Shown here: positions 1 through 9,100 of the stretch, in pieces
How positions within the stretch are numbered: position 1 is the stretch's first letter
Layout: each line of letters begins with the position of its first letter
Assembly (NCBI GenBank): GCA_001579985.1
Contig: LRSR01012589.1
Coordinates: forward strand, 2,501-23,809
Direction of reading: 5' to 3'
DNA length: 21,309 bases
Source: Hypsibius dujardini
Lineage: Eukaryota; Tardigrada; Eutardigrada; Parachela; Hypsibiidae
Position numbers and translations under genes: made by a program
Notes under the pieces: generated by a model
Seen by the model: only the letters and a program-made list of their open reading frames with translations
Databases searched by the model: none
What the model was told of the DNA's origin: nothing

Positions 1-1085
1 AACCACGTCACATACGAGCAAGTTAGGAAACTAATGGCTCATCACATGAAACTGAATGCCTAGAGTAGTGGAGGAAATCCAATCAATCAATCTATCAGAC
101 GTACAGGACAGATGATAAAAATGATCAATTCTTCAAATCAATTCAATACTCAGTTTCGCTCGCAACTAGTATCATTAAAAGCGAACAGTGATTTCTGCTC
201 GAGATTGCAAGAAAGCATCAAACCAAAAATGAGGGCAAAAGTACAAAAAAGCCAAAATAATGCAGTACGCAATCCATCAATCAACGGATCAATCCATCAG
301 TCGGCGGACCAATCCATCAATCAACGGATCAATCCATCAGTCGGCGGATCGATCCATCAATCAACGGACCAATCCATCAATCAACGGATCAATCCATCAA
401 TCAACGGACCAATCCATCAATCAACGGATCAGTCCATCTATCGTCGGACCGATCCATCAATCAATCAATCGAACAGATGCGAAACTTCAAGTCCCCTTCA
501 CTCTTCCACCGAAAACAATCGCACCGTTTTCCGATGACTATCAATTTCAAAATTCTCATCACCCTGGCATTTAAAAACCCAATCGAAAGGAAATTCAACT
601 CCCTAGTTCAACAAAAAGAGCCAGTCATCAACTGCAACAGCTGAATAAATTTCACTTCTTTGGCTTCCCTTCCCACACAGAAGATGTTCGTCTCATTCTC
701 TTTCTCGGTCCAAATTAAAGCCTAAATCACCCAAAAACCAAATCAAATCAAATTCTAATCCTAAGATAAGGAGCATGTTACTAAAACAAGCCAAGGACAT
801 CTGGGAAGCAGTTGAATCAGTTGCACATGGCAAAAACCTTGCACTGACCGAATCAAGCACTTCAACTCGACGGCTGTGTACAACAGCCATGGAACGAGTG
901 TAATGGCTCAACTCGGTTAGCGCAAGATTTTTGCCACGTTTGTGCTCTTCCGATCTTCCACTCGAAACTTCTGAAATTCTCTCGCACCCACGTCCCGGTC
1001 AAACATAAACCCAACAATTCCGCCCATCATATTAAATCAATCACCTTCCACATGCAAATGAAACCAAATCGGTCATCCAACTTAC
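1..1085 (-). other. Filamin intron 1 (partial, runs off the window)
   Basis: On the minus strand this follows the GTAAG donor at 1085-1081. I see no second calponin-homology exon here, so the next filamin exon must lie outside the window. Apart from the 20-bp minisatellite at 271-472 nothing coding is visible; open frames over the minisatellite only translate the repeat. Confidence 0.6.
271..472. repeat. 20-bp minisatellite, about 10 units
   Basis: Units of the form ggaYcaatccatcaatcaac repeat every 20 bases from 286, after a partial unit at 271. Variants swap caatcaac for cagtcggc. The period is not a multiple of three, so the Ile-Asn-Gln/Pro-Ser-rich frames across it are not genes. There are no unique spacers, so it is not a CRISPR array. 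Confidence 0.9.
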
Positions 1086-1572
1086 CGATGCTGACGATCT
1101 TCACGCCTTCTTCATCGAGGAACGCCAAGGCCAGCGAGACATTCTCCAGCTTCTGCGACCGGAACGCGGGCGCCTTATTGAACCGCGGGAACCGTTTCCG
1201 CGTAAGCAGCTCCAGCAGCCGGATCAGCTGCAGTCCGTCCGACAGATCCGTCTCCAAATCGCCGATGGACTCTCCGGCCGTCTTCAAGTGTTCGTTGATC
1301 CACCGCGTGAAGGTTTTCTGCTGGATTCGCTTCCACGGCGCGTCCTCCCGCAGATCCTTCTCCATGATGGCCATCTGCTGCTGCTCTTCGCCGCTCACGT
1401 CGGACCGGTCGCCGCTATCGCCGGCGCCCGGGACGCGGCGCGACGACTCCATCAGCAGCCGATCGAACTCGCTGAGAACTTCCCGTTTCGTTGACGACGA
1501 CGTCGAGGTCGTGACCCGCGCTTTGCCGGCGCGGCCGTCCTGGCTAGCCTGTGGCGAGTACATCCGAGACAT
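1086..1572 (-). CDS. FLN: Filamin, first recognised coding exon (N-terminus and part of CH1)
   Basis: Filamins are actin cross-linkers with two N-terminal calponin-homology (CH) domains followed by many Ig-like repeats. This exon encodes 162 codons plus one base. Residues 1-70 are a Ser/Gln/Arg-rich, probably disordered leader. From about residue 70 the CH1 domain is clear: [20 protein letters not shown], then [25 protein letters not shown] and [17 protein letters not shown], all hallmarks of the filamin actin-binding domain. The exon ends after VSI plus one base at a CATCG^GTAAG donor (phase 1); the rest of CH1, CH2 and all Ig repeats are off the window. ATG at 1572 is the chosen start. It lies two bases after a CTTAG acceptor and is followed by a second ATG (MSRM). 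An upstream in-frame ATG at 1704 would have to read through that acceptor, so I prefer 1572. Alpha-actinin or spectrin is less likely because of the filamin-specific wording around [10 protein letters not shown]. Confidence 0.92.
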
Positions 1573-1708
1573 GACTAAGTGGGCAACGGAAAAATTCGAT
1601 TTGGGCGATGGCAAGGTGTGATGCGGAGGTAGGAGGAAAAACTTGTTAGGAAGGAAAAGTAAATAGGAGGAGAATCCGACAATACTGCCATCGAATACAC
1701 ACACTCAC

Positions 1709-1772
1709 CTCGCAAGTGGAAAAAATCTTTAACCAGACCACCCCGAAATCGAATCACTTGGCCGCCATGCAC
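1709..1772 (-). other. Possible upstream filamin exon (5' UTR or short coding)
   Basis: On the minus strand a strong donor GCGAG^GTGAGT ends at 1709, and a CTTAG acceptor lies just before the filamin ATG. An ATG at 1772 opens a 21-codon frame ending in phase 1 at this donor; joining it to the two bases TC gives an in-frame Val before the filamin Met. It could be coding or just a 5' UTR exon. Its 5' limit is unknown and it abuts a dispersed repeat starting near 1777. Confidence 0.4.
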
Positions 1773-1776
1773 ATAT

Positions 1777-2571
1777 TACGTAATCAAAAGTGATTTTTTC
1801 GACCCCCCGCGTACCCAGATAACCAAAATGATACTGTACTGCCGCGATTTTAAGGGTGGGTTTTTTGCCCTACACGTAAATTACCGACCCCCCGGTCCAA
1901 CTTGTGTTCACTGGTTTCACTGCGCTTTTGGCGGACCGAATTCGGCCGTTGATGAACAGAAGTGAATCCGTGACGTCACGTACAGTCTATCAGGGGTGGG
2001 CGGGGCTAAACCCACCCTTAAAATCGTGGCAATACAGTACTGGAGAGCGGGGCCTATTTTAATGGTGAGTAGTCAAGGGTCCAGACCACCCACCTCCGTT
2101 GATTACGTAATATGCGAGTATCTCGGGCGCCGCCCACAGAGCCTGAGGGTTGCCGACAGACGGCGCGCGAGATACGCTTTCCAGACAGAAAGAACATTCT
2201 GGCAAGTCCGTTGTTTCAGAACAAAAATTGAGACCATTAAGCGAACGAAAAAAATTGCTTTTATTTTTTATAAAATTGGCCATTTATGTTTTTGGGATTG
2301 ATTAGGCAGAAGTTTTGCCATTGAGGAATCTGTGAAGCCGAAAAAAATCATGAAAGCCGGCGCATGTACACTGCTTGTTGACTGCCGAACCCAATTGGTT
2401 CTATTGGCTACATGAAGGAGGAGCTACACTACACTCAATTTTTTCACTAGTCAAACTGCCGTAGATAGGCTAATGGAAACGCACCACAGCCTCAGTGTGG
2501 GAGATTCGGCGTGTCTCTTCATAGAATGGTTTGAATTGACTCTGGTGTCTATTCTCTTTGTGTTTTGGTTA
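1777..2571. mobile_element. Dispersed repeat, left copy
   Basis: This stretch matches, in inverted orientation, the far end of the window (about 20664-21309). Landmarks shared by both copies are the block around 2104-2215 (ctcgggcgccgcccacagag, then gagatacgctttccaga), the gccgaaaaaa block at 2337, and ggaggagctacac at 2416. Relative to the right copy this one has small indels that break the reading frame open in the other copy, and a nested MITE at 1834-2037. The element family is not recognised. Confidence 0.8.
1834..2037. mobile_element. MITE with TA target duplication, nested in the dispersed repeat
   Basis: The element has terminal inverted repeats of about 27 bp (CTGTACTGCCGCGATTTTAA, continuing, against the reverse complement of the right end CTGTATTGCCACGATTTTAA) and is flanked by TA at 1832-1833 and 2038-2039. 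The other copy of the host repeat reads straight through the site (near 21252-21258, on the opposite strand) with a single TA, so the empty site is visible in this same window. TA duplication suggests a Tc1/mariner-type non-autonomous element. Confidence 0.8.
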
Positions 2572-2698
2572 AGTCTTCGTACAGGTTCCACTTTCACAGT
2601 TCCACGTTAATGGAACGCACAAGAGCAAGAAGCACACCGGAGCTAGAATACGAACCGGGAACGCGCTCCTATTTTTTACTACGGATACTACGTTAGTA

Positions 2699-3122
2699 CA
2701 GTCAACGACAAGATCGAGTACAATGGAGGGTCCGAGGGATGGGCAAAAGGGGCGGAGCAGGGGGTGAATTTCATACAATCGAACAATCAATCACCTGATC
2801 TGCAGAAGTTGTTTTGTTCCATTTTCAAACAAAGTATTTATTGTCCAGTTTATGTAAAGGATGAAGCTATGTATAAAATGTATGAAAATTTAAAATTTCA
2901 TGACATCACCGAGTTGAAGAAACATCAAAAACAAAAATAACAAGCAACACCGGAAACAAAATTGACAGAGGGCAAACAATCGAGCAATCAACCGGTATCG
3001 TTTATGAACAATAAAATGATCAGATCAGGTGATTGATTGTTCGATTGTATGAAAACCACCCCTGCTCCGCCCCTTTTGCCCATCCACGGACCCTCCATTG
3101 TACTCAATCTTGTCGTTGACTG
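2699..3122. mobile_element. Inverted-repeat element with arms of about 105 bp
   Basis: The left arm (2699-2806) starts cagtcaacgacaagatcgag and the right arm (about 3020-3122) ends as its imperfect reverse complement. Shared internal marks are the tccattgtact/agtacaatgga block, gctccgcccc/ggggcggagc, and tcaatcacctgatctg. The 213-bp loop has no coding sequence I recognise. This has the form of a foldback or non-autonomous DNA transposon. Confidence 0.7.
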
Positions 3123-3413
3123 CACGTTGTACAGGACCGTTCAAATGTATTATCCGACCTTGATCGGCCAACACTTGAAGTATGCTTCGAAATACAGACT
3201 TGACACTTCACCTCATAGTCTCATACAATACGTTGTATATCTAAAGTGCTCCAGACTCGAAAGACTGCACTACGTAATTGTAAAGTCCTTGGATCGTGTG
3301 TGTTCGAAAACAGTTGAGCAATTAATTTGAACATTTTCGCAAACACAAAGAGAGAAGCCGAGAGAAGCAGAAAGTTCCTTACACCGAAACACAACACGTG
3401 CGTCCGTTATAGT

Positions 3414-3756
3414 AGGGTGTGTGCGCCCATATGTTCAGCCTGTACCGACCTCTTATACTGGTAAAGTGATACGGCGACGGAACTGGTACATGCGTGAGTG
3501 GAGGAGGTGTGGCCTAAAGTGTGTCGGCGGGGACTGGTCGACGTTCGCCCGACCGCATGTCAACAACGTAGTCCTGATCCGGCTTGTACGCAACACAGGC
3601 GTGCAGCCGGTGTGTTGTCAGGCGCGCGTCGGCCATTCCCCGCCGACACACTTTAGGCCACACCTCCTCCACTCATGCATATACGAGTTTCGTTGCCGTA
3701 TCACTTTACCAGTATCAGAGGTCGGTACATTCTGAAAATGTGGGCGCACACACCCT
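3414..3756. mobile_element. Foldback element, 343 bp, with AGT flanks
   Basis: Long inverted repeats start AGGGTGTGTGCGCCCA on the left and end TGGGCGCACACACCCT on the right. They continue inward through the acctc/tactggtaaagtgatacgg and gtggaggaggtgtggcctaa blocks and their complements. The trinucleotide AGT flanks both ends (3411-3413 and 3757-3759) and may be the target duplication. No transposase is encoded. Confidence 0.75.
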
Positions 3757-3841
3757 AGTATTGTATGTGATACATACATGGAGCTTTAGGTTCTCGTGTA
3801 TAATCTAATAACACCAAGTCGCTCAATTAAGCCATTCAATG

Positions 3842-4260
3842 CTAATGCGGTGGTGCGGCCGGTGGAGGCGCGTTCGGTTTATCCAATCGGCTTCCCGTCG
3901 CAGCCAGTCGATCCCATCCTGTCAGCTTCGTCCGCTTGTTGCGATCGTAAAACGGACCCATAAACGTTCTCAGATCCACGTTTTCACGCGTCGGATGCGT
4001 GAGAATGTTCTTCGCCATCGGGAAGTCCAACAACGGCGGCAGGCCGCCTCGCTGCAGCTTATCCCTCACGCCGGCCGACAAGGCGCGCTCGGTCTCCTGG
4101 GTGGTCCACTTCCAGCCGCAGTTCCCGGATGTTCTCCTGTCGCAGCTGGCCCATGATGATTTTGGCCGTGAGGTCCGCGACCTCCTCAGACATGTCCCAG
4201 TACTTTTGGATTAGCGCTTTGCGGTGCTTGACGTGGGCTTTTGACGAACTTTGTAGTTGC
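3842..4260 (-). pseudogene. Unknown gene, exon 3, part after the solo LTR (frameshifted)
   Basis: The frame continues from the first half as LQSSSKAHVKHRKALIQKYW, then DMSEEVADLTAKIIMGQLRQ and ENIRELRLE, a charged, likely coiled-coil stretch. Near 4112-4106 this frame turns to nonsense and stops at 4061-4059, while the frame one base on is sensible: KWTTQETERALSAGVRDKLQ, then HPTRENVDLRTFMGPFYDR, and a Pro/Ala tail ending at TAG 3844-3842. TRENVDLR faintly recalls the tektin RPNVELCRD motif, too weakly to assign. Confidence 0.55.
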
Positions 4261-4560
4261 TGTTACGCTTTGCCTAACCATCTGGCCATTTAGTATTCAA
4301 TAATTATATAAACTTCTGTGTGTCGACCTATTTTGTCTGCTTGTCGTTTGTCAGTTTACATAATATAGGGTCTTACATAACCGTTAGGTAATCTATGCTT
4401 GTGACTGTGCGTGTGTTGATCTATTTAAGCAGAAGAATGTGAGTTGTGTGAGGAGTTAGTTCTTTAGTTTTTGTAGTTTTTCGTTCCTCAGTCTAATAAA
4501 CTCTCATTATCTTTTGCGTAAATCAACCTAGAACTCTACTGATAGGACATCGGCCTATCA
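4261..4560 (+). mobile_element. Solo LTR, 300 bp, with TTGC target duplication
   Basis: The segment begins TGTTACG and ends CCTATCA, the TG...CA termini of a long terminal repeat. It is flanked by the direct repeat TTGC (4257-4260 and 4561-4564). Inside, reading on the plus strand, are TATA-like stretches (atataa near 4306, tatttaag near 4423) and an AATAAA signal near 4495. No internal retroelement coding region remains, so this is a solo LTR left by recombination. It interrupts a minus-strand exon. Confidence 0.85.
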
Positions 4561-4796
4561 TTGCTCTTTTCACTCGTTGATACCACGCTCGATGTCGTCG
4601 GTAATGTAGGTATACGTGACCAGGGATTCGTAGATATCTGCCACATTGGTGATGTTCATACGGGCTCCGAATGATTGGAGTGCTTTGGGGGTTTGGCGTT
4701 TCTTGATTTCAAGGTTGAGCAGCGGAGTGTTTTGGTGATCGAAATCCATGACGGTCACGCCAAACTTCAGCCGTTGTCCACCATCAGTGGTTGGTC
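4561..4796 (-). pseudogene. Unknown gene, exon 3, part before the solo LTR
   Basis: It follows a TCTTCCTAG acceptor. The open frame contains LKFGVTVMDFDHQNTPLLNL, IKKRQTPKALQSFGARMN and YESLVTYTYITDDIERGINE, then TGA (4572-4570), then Lys-Glu-Gln up to the LTR boundary. The same frame resumes on the far side of the LTR, so the TGA looks like a mutated sense codon inside what was one exon. Alternatively the protein now ends here. Confidence 0.6.
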
Positions 4797-4842
4797 CTAG
4801 GAAGATGTTACGGTACACAATATAGGAATATAGTGAGAATAT

Positions 4843-4920
4843 GTGTCTGTGTCTGTGTCTGTGTCTGTGTCTGTGTCTGTGTCTGTGTCTGTGTCTGTGT
4901 CTGTGTCTGTGTCTGTGTCA
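4843..4920. repeat. (GTGTCT)n hexanucleotide microsatellite, about 13 units
   Basis: This is an almost perfect gtgtct run between exons 2 and 3 of the unknown gene. On the plus strand it translates as alternating Cys-Val or Cys-Leu, and on the minus strand as Thr-Asp; all are repeat artefacts unless the intron is retained. Confidence 0.95.
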
Positions 4921-4955
4921 GTCAGTATCTTTGTTTTCTTCTGAGCAATACTCAC

Positions 4956-5048
4956 GATTCGAAGAAGATCCTCAAAGTCATGTATGGTCTCCGGTGGCTC
5001 ATCCAGTGTCTTTGTCAGTGCCCGCCTCTGTACCCATATGTCCAGACG
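4956..5048 (-). CDS. Unknown gene, exon 2
   Basis: This is a 93-base exon (31 codons, phase 0 at both ends) between a CCTTGTAG acceptor and a strong ATC^GTGAGT donor. It begins RLDIWVQRRALTKTLDEPPE and ends HDFEDLLRI; the other two frames are closed by stops. If the intron were retained, the frame would stay open through the hexanucleotide tract as a Thr-Asp repeat and stop at the TAG of the next acceptor. Confidence 0.6.
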
Positions 5049-5134
5049 CTACAAGGAACTGTGGTAGTGATTAGTTTGGTATGTCTTGATTAAGGAAATT
5101 TAAAAGTATGAGAAAGCAGGCCCAGTTTTTTTAC

Positions 5135-5314
5135 AAAAATGCCGCGATCATGATCCGCCTCGATGAGAACACGCGGACCGTTGCCGCCGCTGTCCGTTTT
5201 GTACAAAGACAATGGCGCATTAAAATCGTCGGTTGAGGGAGAATGGCGATGGACTTCACGTCCCGCTCTGATCTTGTCTCGAGTCATTTCTTCTTTTTCT
5301 CCTTCCGACCCCAT
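5135..5314 (-). CDS. Unknown gene, exon 1 (start codon exon)
   Basis: ATG at 5314 opens exactly 60 codons ending at a TTT^GTAAAA donor (phase 0). An in-frame TGA two codons upstream makes this ATG the natural start. The first 20 residues are highly charged (GSEGEKEEMTRDKIRAGRE). Then come FNAPLSLYKTD and GPRVLIEADHDRGIF, which look like ordinary folded-protein sequence. No domain family recognised. Confidence 0.55.
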
Positions 5315-5985
5315 AATTCAAACACCAAGTGCCGACCTTAAGATAGGAATTTAGAAAGCCAGTTCTGTTTCGCTCGTAACTATGGAAACTCGAATGGTTT
5401 TTTCGTAGAAATGCCTTTGCAAAACGCTTCTGATCAGATAAAGAGATTACTTGTAGTCGGACTATTAATCAATCCGGAACGTATTATAAGAGCTGGCACA
5501 AACTAACCTTAGTCAATTAGTTAAGCTTCTTAGTCAACTAAAAATAAAAGGTGCGAATAAGGATTTTTACTGAATTTCAATGACTAATCTTTTCGTATCT
5601 GTTAATTATCTGTTTAATTTAATCTTGTGCATTTTTTTCCCAGTTTAGCTTGCAGAATCGCTCTGTTTGTTGCTCGTTTCACTCTGTTTCTGGTTTCCGG
5701 TGCCTGCGCACTATTTCTGCTCGTTTAAATGCAGACATGTTCCACCGGTAGATCAAGTATTTTTTTCAGCTAACACTAAAGTGTTTCAGACATTTCAGAC
5801 ATGTTTCAGACATGTTTCAGGCATACATACTCATACATGGACTCACACATTTGAAAGCAAAAAAAGAGAAATTCTTAAAGGTCTTATCAAAGAGAACTGA
5901 AAGGCAGCCGTTTCACTATCACCAGGTCCGTCTCTATGTGAAGCAGCTGAAAACGCGAAAAAAAGGTTCCCCAACGACCCGGGGA
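5315..5985. other. Intergenic spacer between SLC9C and the unknown gene
   Basis: About 670 bases separate the SLC9C stop from the next minus-strand start. It must hold the SLC9C 3' UTR and the promoter of the unknown gene. I see ATTAAA-type sequence on the minus strand near 5616-5624 as a possible poly(A) signal, and a short tandem agacatgtttc repeat at about 5788-5820. No gene is visible. Confidence 0.45.
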
Positions 5986-6141
5986 TCATTCTCCGCGCCG
6001 CTGAGGCGACTCATCCTCCTTCACTTCTCTCGGCTTCAGTTCCCCCGGCGCTTCCGACACTGAGATTCGGTTCGCGCGGGCTGTTCCGGTGATTTTGGCC
6101 GGATCACTCGGACGTTGGTTGGCCAAAATGTCAAATATCAC
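5986..6141 (-). CDS. SLC9C1: SLC9C exon 17: terminal exon and stop codon
   Basis: After an AACTCTCAG acceptor, 51 codons and TGA (5988-5986). It reads VIFDILANQRPSDPAKITG, then a charged end ELKPREVKEDESPQRRGE. No known motif; phase 0 joins exon 16. Confidence 0.82.
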   Translation of the reverse strand: MIFDILANQRPSDPAKITGTARANRISVSEAPGELKPREVKEDESPQRRGE

Positions 6142-9100
6142 CTGAGAGTTGTGTTGTTTAAATAACACTTTTGAATTTAAATAAAAATAAAAATTAAGAA
6201 ATTCAAGAAAATCAAGAAAATCAAGCAATCAAACCACCCAGGTCATAAAAAATGGGATGACCATATTTATTTAAAAAGTTCCGATCACGTGCTAGTAGAA
6301 TTTAAATATATATAAAATAATGGATCTGAATTCGATTTTAAATAAAACATAAAATATATAAAATATGATATATTGCAACCACGATTTCGGATTTTTAATA
6401 AAATAAAAATGTATTCTATTTAAACGAAAAAGGCCATTTTTGGCTACTTGAAATTACCTGGGAGTTATCTCGCTGCCGGTTTCTGCCGAACTGCATCAGC
6501 AGTCCGACGTTGCTGTCCCGTCGCGCTGCCTGCTGCCCCGACGGATCCGAAAGCGCTCCGCTGTGTGACGACATCATTTGACTGGCTCCTGGCTGCGGCG
6601 ACACCTCGTGCGATTCGATTTGAGATCTGACTGATGTGGGCGGGCTTGCCTGCAGCAGGACAGACGGCATCTGCGCGTCGGTCGGCGCTCTGCCCATCTT
6701 CTCTGTCAAGGCAGATTTGACAAAGTCGTGCACGGCACCGCGATCGAGTGCGGGGCGCTCCATCACGTTGGTCTCGCTGTCGTGGACGTTGATCATGGAG
6801 AGGTCGCGTGTGCCAGGCGGCACGAGGAACAGGACCGCGTATTCTGGATAGATGATCTGTCCAGTCTATAGAATAAGGTAAGAGCTCCTTAAAATATCTC
6901 TCTCCCTTTGTTGTTTTAATAAAATTGTAGTGCAAAAATTTCCTTTACTGAATTTACTGAATTGAACTGAATTTAATTTGCAGCAAGTGCAAAAATAATT
7001 TTTAACTGAATTTACTTAAAATAAAGAGATATGTATGTGTGTTTAAATCACTTGTTAAGTTAATTTAAACAACAGGGGCGGATTAAATTAGGTTTTATAA
7101 TTCAAAGTGAATAAACTGAATTTATCTCAATTTACACCGAAAATACCTTAAAGGAAAAGCGATTGCCCCTCTTTTAGCTAGGAAAATTGAATTCTGACTA
7201 CACAAAAACAGTATAATGTCTGAAAGACAAGTAGGATGGAAGGTGTGAAAGATGGGATACTACAATGTTTTTGGAAGGAGAATGAAATGCAGCGATCGGG
7301 AAAATCAAGGCGTTCAACGTTAGCACTGCTCACTCTTTGTTAACCCTCTGGTAGCCGGGTGTTTTAGGTATACAGGTAATGCTGGGTCAGCCGAAGTTGG
7401 CTTAAATAGGGAAAGTACCTAACTTGAATGGTTGACATGACTAGGGTTCATTTGACACTTTCCCTGCCCAGTTAGTGCCGTACCGCCAGGCGGCGCTGTT
7501 GCGCCTCCACACAACAACCTGACAACAGCTGACATTTTGCCAATAGGAAATCAAAACATCTTCCTAGTGAGTTCAGTTTTTTCATTGCGCTCGCGATTGC
7601 TTGTTTACTTCATTTTCAACTGCATTTTATCGGTATGATTGTTGGCTAGAACCCTTTTTAATTTTGAAGCCCGAATTTTGTTTTTCAACACACACCGCAA
7701 GTTAGTATACATGCCATTTAAGTTTAAACCAAATTTGACTTAATCAGTTCTTACCACTTCCGAAAGTTTCTTTTACTTTATATTTTACGGTTCTGTTAGA
7801 GGATCAAAGCAAAAACCGTATCTATAAAGGAGATTCAAATCCGAGTATCCAAATACTCAATGTGCTAATCCAGTTTGAAGGAAGAATTAAGCCAGTGTAA
7901 GCTGACTGGTACTCAGAGGGTCAATAATCGTTTGACGGACGGACGAAAAGTGACAGAAAGTTCCATAGAAGTACAGAAGGGTTATCCAGCTAAGTTGAGC
8001 CGATTTTATAGTGTCATTCTTTGATTGATTCAGTGATTTTGATTGATCCACACTGTTTTTGTTTCCGCAAATTTGTTTACATTCAAACCCTCATCCGTTG
8101 TGTGCTCCCGTGATGTATTTTTCTTTTCAAGCCTTTATTACCGAACATGCGCTTTCTGAGCACTAGAAAAGGATTTTTGCTGTTTTACTCCAACATAATA
8201 ATAATAAATACTGACCAGTGGTAGCATGTAGAAGGCGCTGTTTATGTTACCGAAACATGTACTAATTGATTATTTGATTTTGAACGGACTGATCGATTGA
8301 ATAAACGCAAACACATTTTATTAATTGATTAATTCACAGAGACGGTAACATAGACAGCGCCCCCTATATATCACCACTAGGCAGTTTTTATTTAATTTAA
8401 AATAGTAGTTCTGGTTTTCTGCCGATTTTCTCGATGGAATCGAAGAGACCAGGGAACAGTGCATCGGTAACAGCAAACAGATATAAAGAAATTCGCCGTC
8501 CAGAGTGATCTCATTTCCTTGTAAACAATGGTCCGTTTTGATTTTCTAAAACATTCCCACCGGGATCTCAAATTCATTTATTATTATTTATATTTGTAAT
8601 TATTATAATAATTATATTAATATCATATTATTATATTATTATAATTATTTTCCATCACCGTTAAAAAAATTTTGCCTTTAAAGAATTTCTGATCAATGGT
8701 TTTATCGATCTCAGGTTGCGATCTCAGCTGAACGCACGATTTCAAAAAACTCGTACCGGCTCAACTTGGCTGGATAAGCCTTCTGTATATACTCTTGCCT
8801 TATTCAAGATCGCAGCGCGACCTTGACTGACTTCCAGTTCGCGGTACACCGCGGAGATCTTCCTCGGTCCAATCAACGCGTTCTTCTCTGTCGTCGTCAC
8901 GTCGGTCAGGGTGCCGATTATCAGGAAGACATCTTCGAATTCGTCCAAGCCAACGACTCGCACGCCAGGTCTCACTAAACGGACGGCCGCTCGAGCCAGA
9001 CGCAGTTTATCCGCTTCATACGTTGAGTCCTGTAGAGAAAAACATCCGATCAAATTACTAAATAATTAAAACTCTCATCTATCCGCATCGCCTACGCTCA

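Larger units (their letters stand above)
3842..5314 (-). pseudogene. Unrecognised three-exon gene, probably decaying
   Basis: Three blocks with coding character lie in order on the minus strand: exon 1 at 5314-5135, exon 2 at 5048-4956, exon 3 from about 4796 down to the TAG at 3844-3842. Exon 3 is interrupted by a solo LTR (4261-4560). An in-frame TGA sits at 4572-4570, twelve bases before the insertion, and a one-base gain (or two-base loss) near 4112-4106 moves the frame. A further problem is that exon 2 ends in phase 0 while the only good acceptor of exon 3 needs phase 1. Without these lesions the product would be about 305 residues, with a charged helical C-terminal half and a Pro/Ala tail. 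I do not recognise the family. The LTR insertion preserves frame on its two sides, so TGA and frameshift are independent lesions or assembly errors. The gene starts about 670 bases downstream of the SLC9C stop, on the same strand. Confidence 0.6.
6866..8756 (-). other. SLC9C intron 15, 1.9 kb, mobile elements
   Basis: It holds a possible piggyBac-like element (7344-7920), a small foldback MITE (about 8216-8380) and an A/T-only stretch (8578-8650). No exon is needed here, since the flanking exons join in phase 0. Confidence 0.75.

Noticed and set aside
112-574. Plus-strand frames rich in Ile-Asn-Gln-Pro-Ser, and a CRISPR-like array
   Set aside because: They only translate the 20-bp minisatellite; units are contiguous with no spacers, and this is animal DNA.
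1052-1621. Long plus-strand open frame opposite the filamin exon
   Set aside because: It is the antisense shadow of a GC-rich exon whose minus-strand translation is an unmistakable filamin CH1 domain.
3842-4260. Assignment of the decaying gene as a tektin
   Set aside because: The TRENVDLR stretch only loosely recalls the tektin nonapeptide, and the rest does not follow the tektin pattern.
6465-6935. 156-codon minus-strand frame overlapping SLC9C exon 16
   Set aside because: It uses another register; the chosen frame has matching phase-0 splice sites on both sides and aligns with the SLC9C post-CNBD region.
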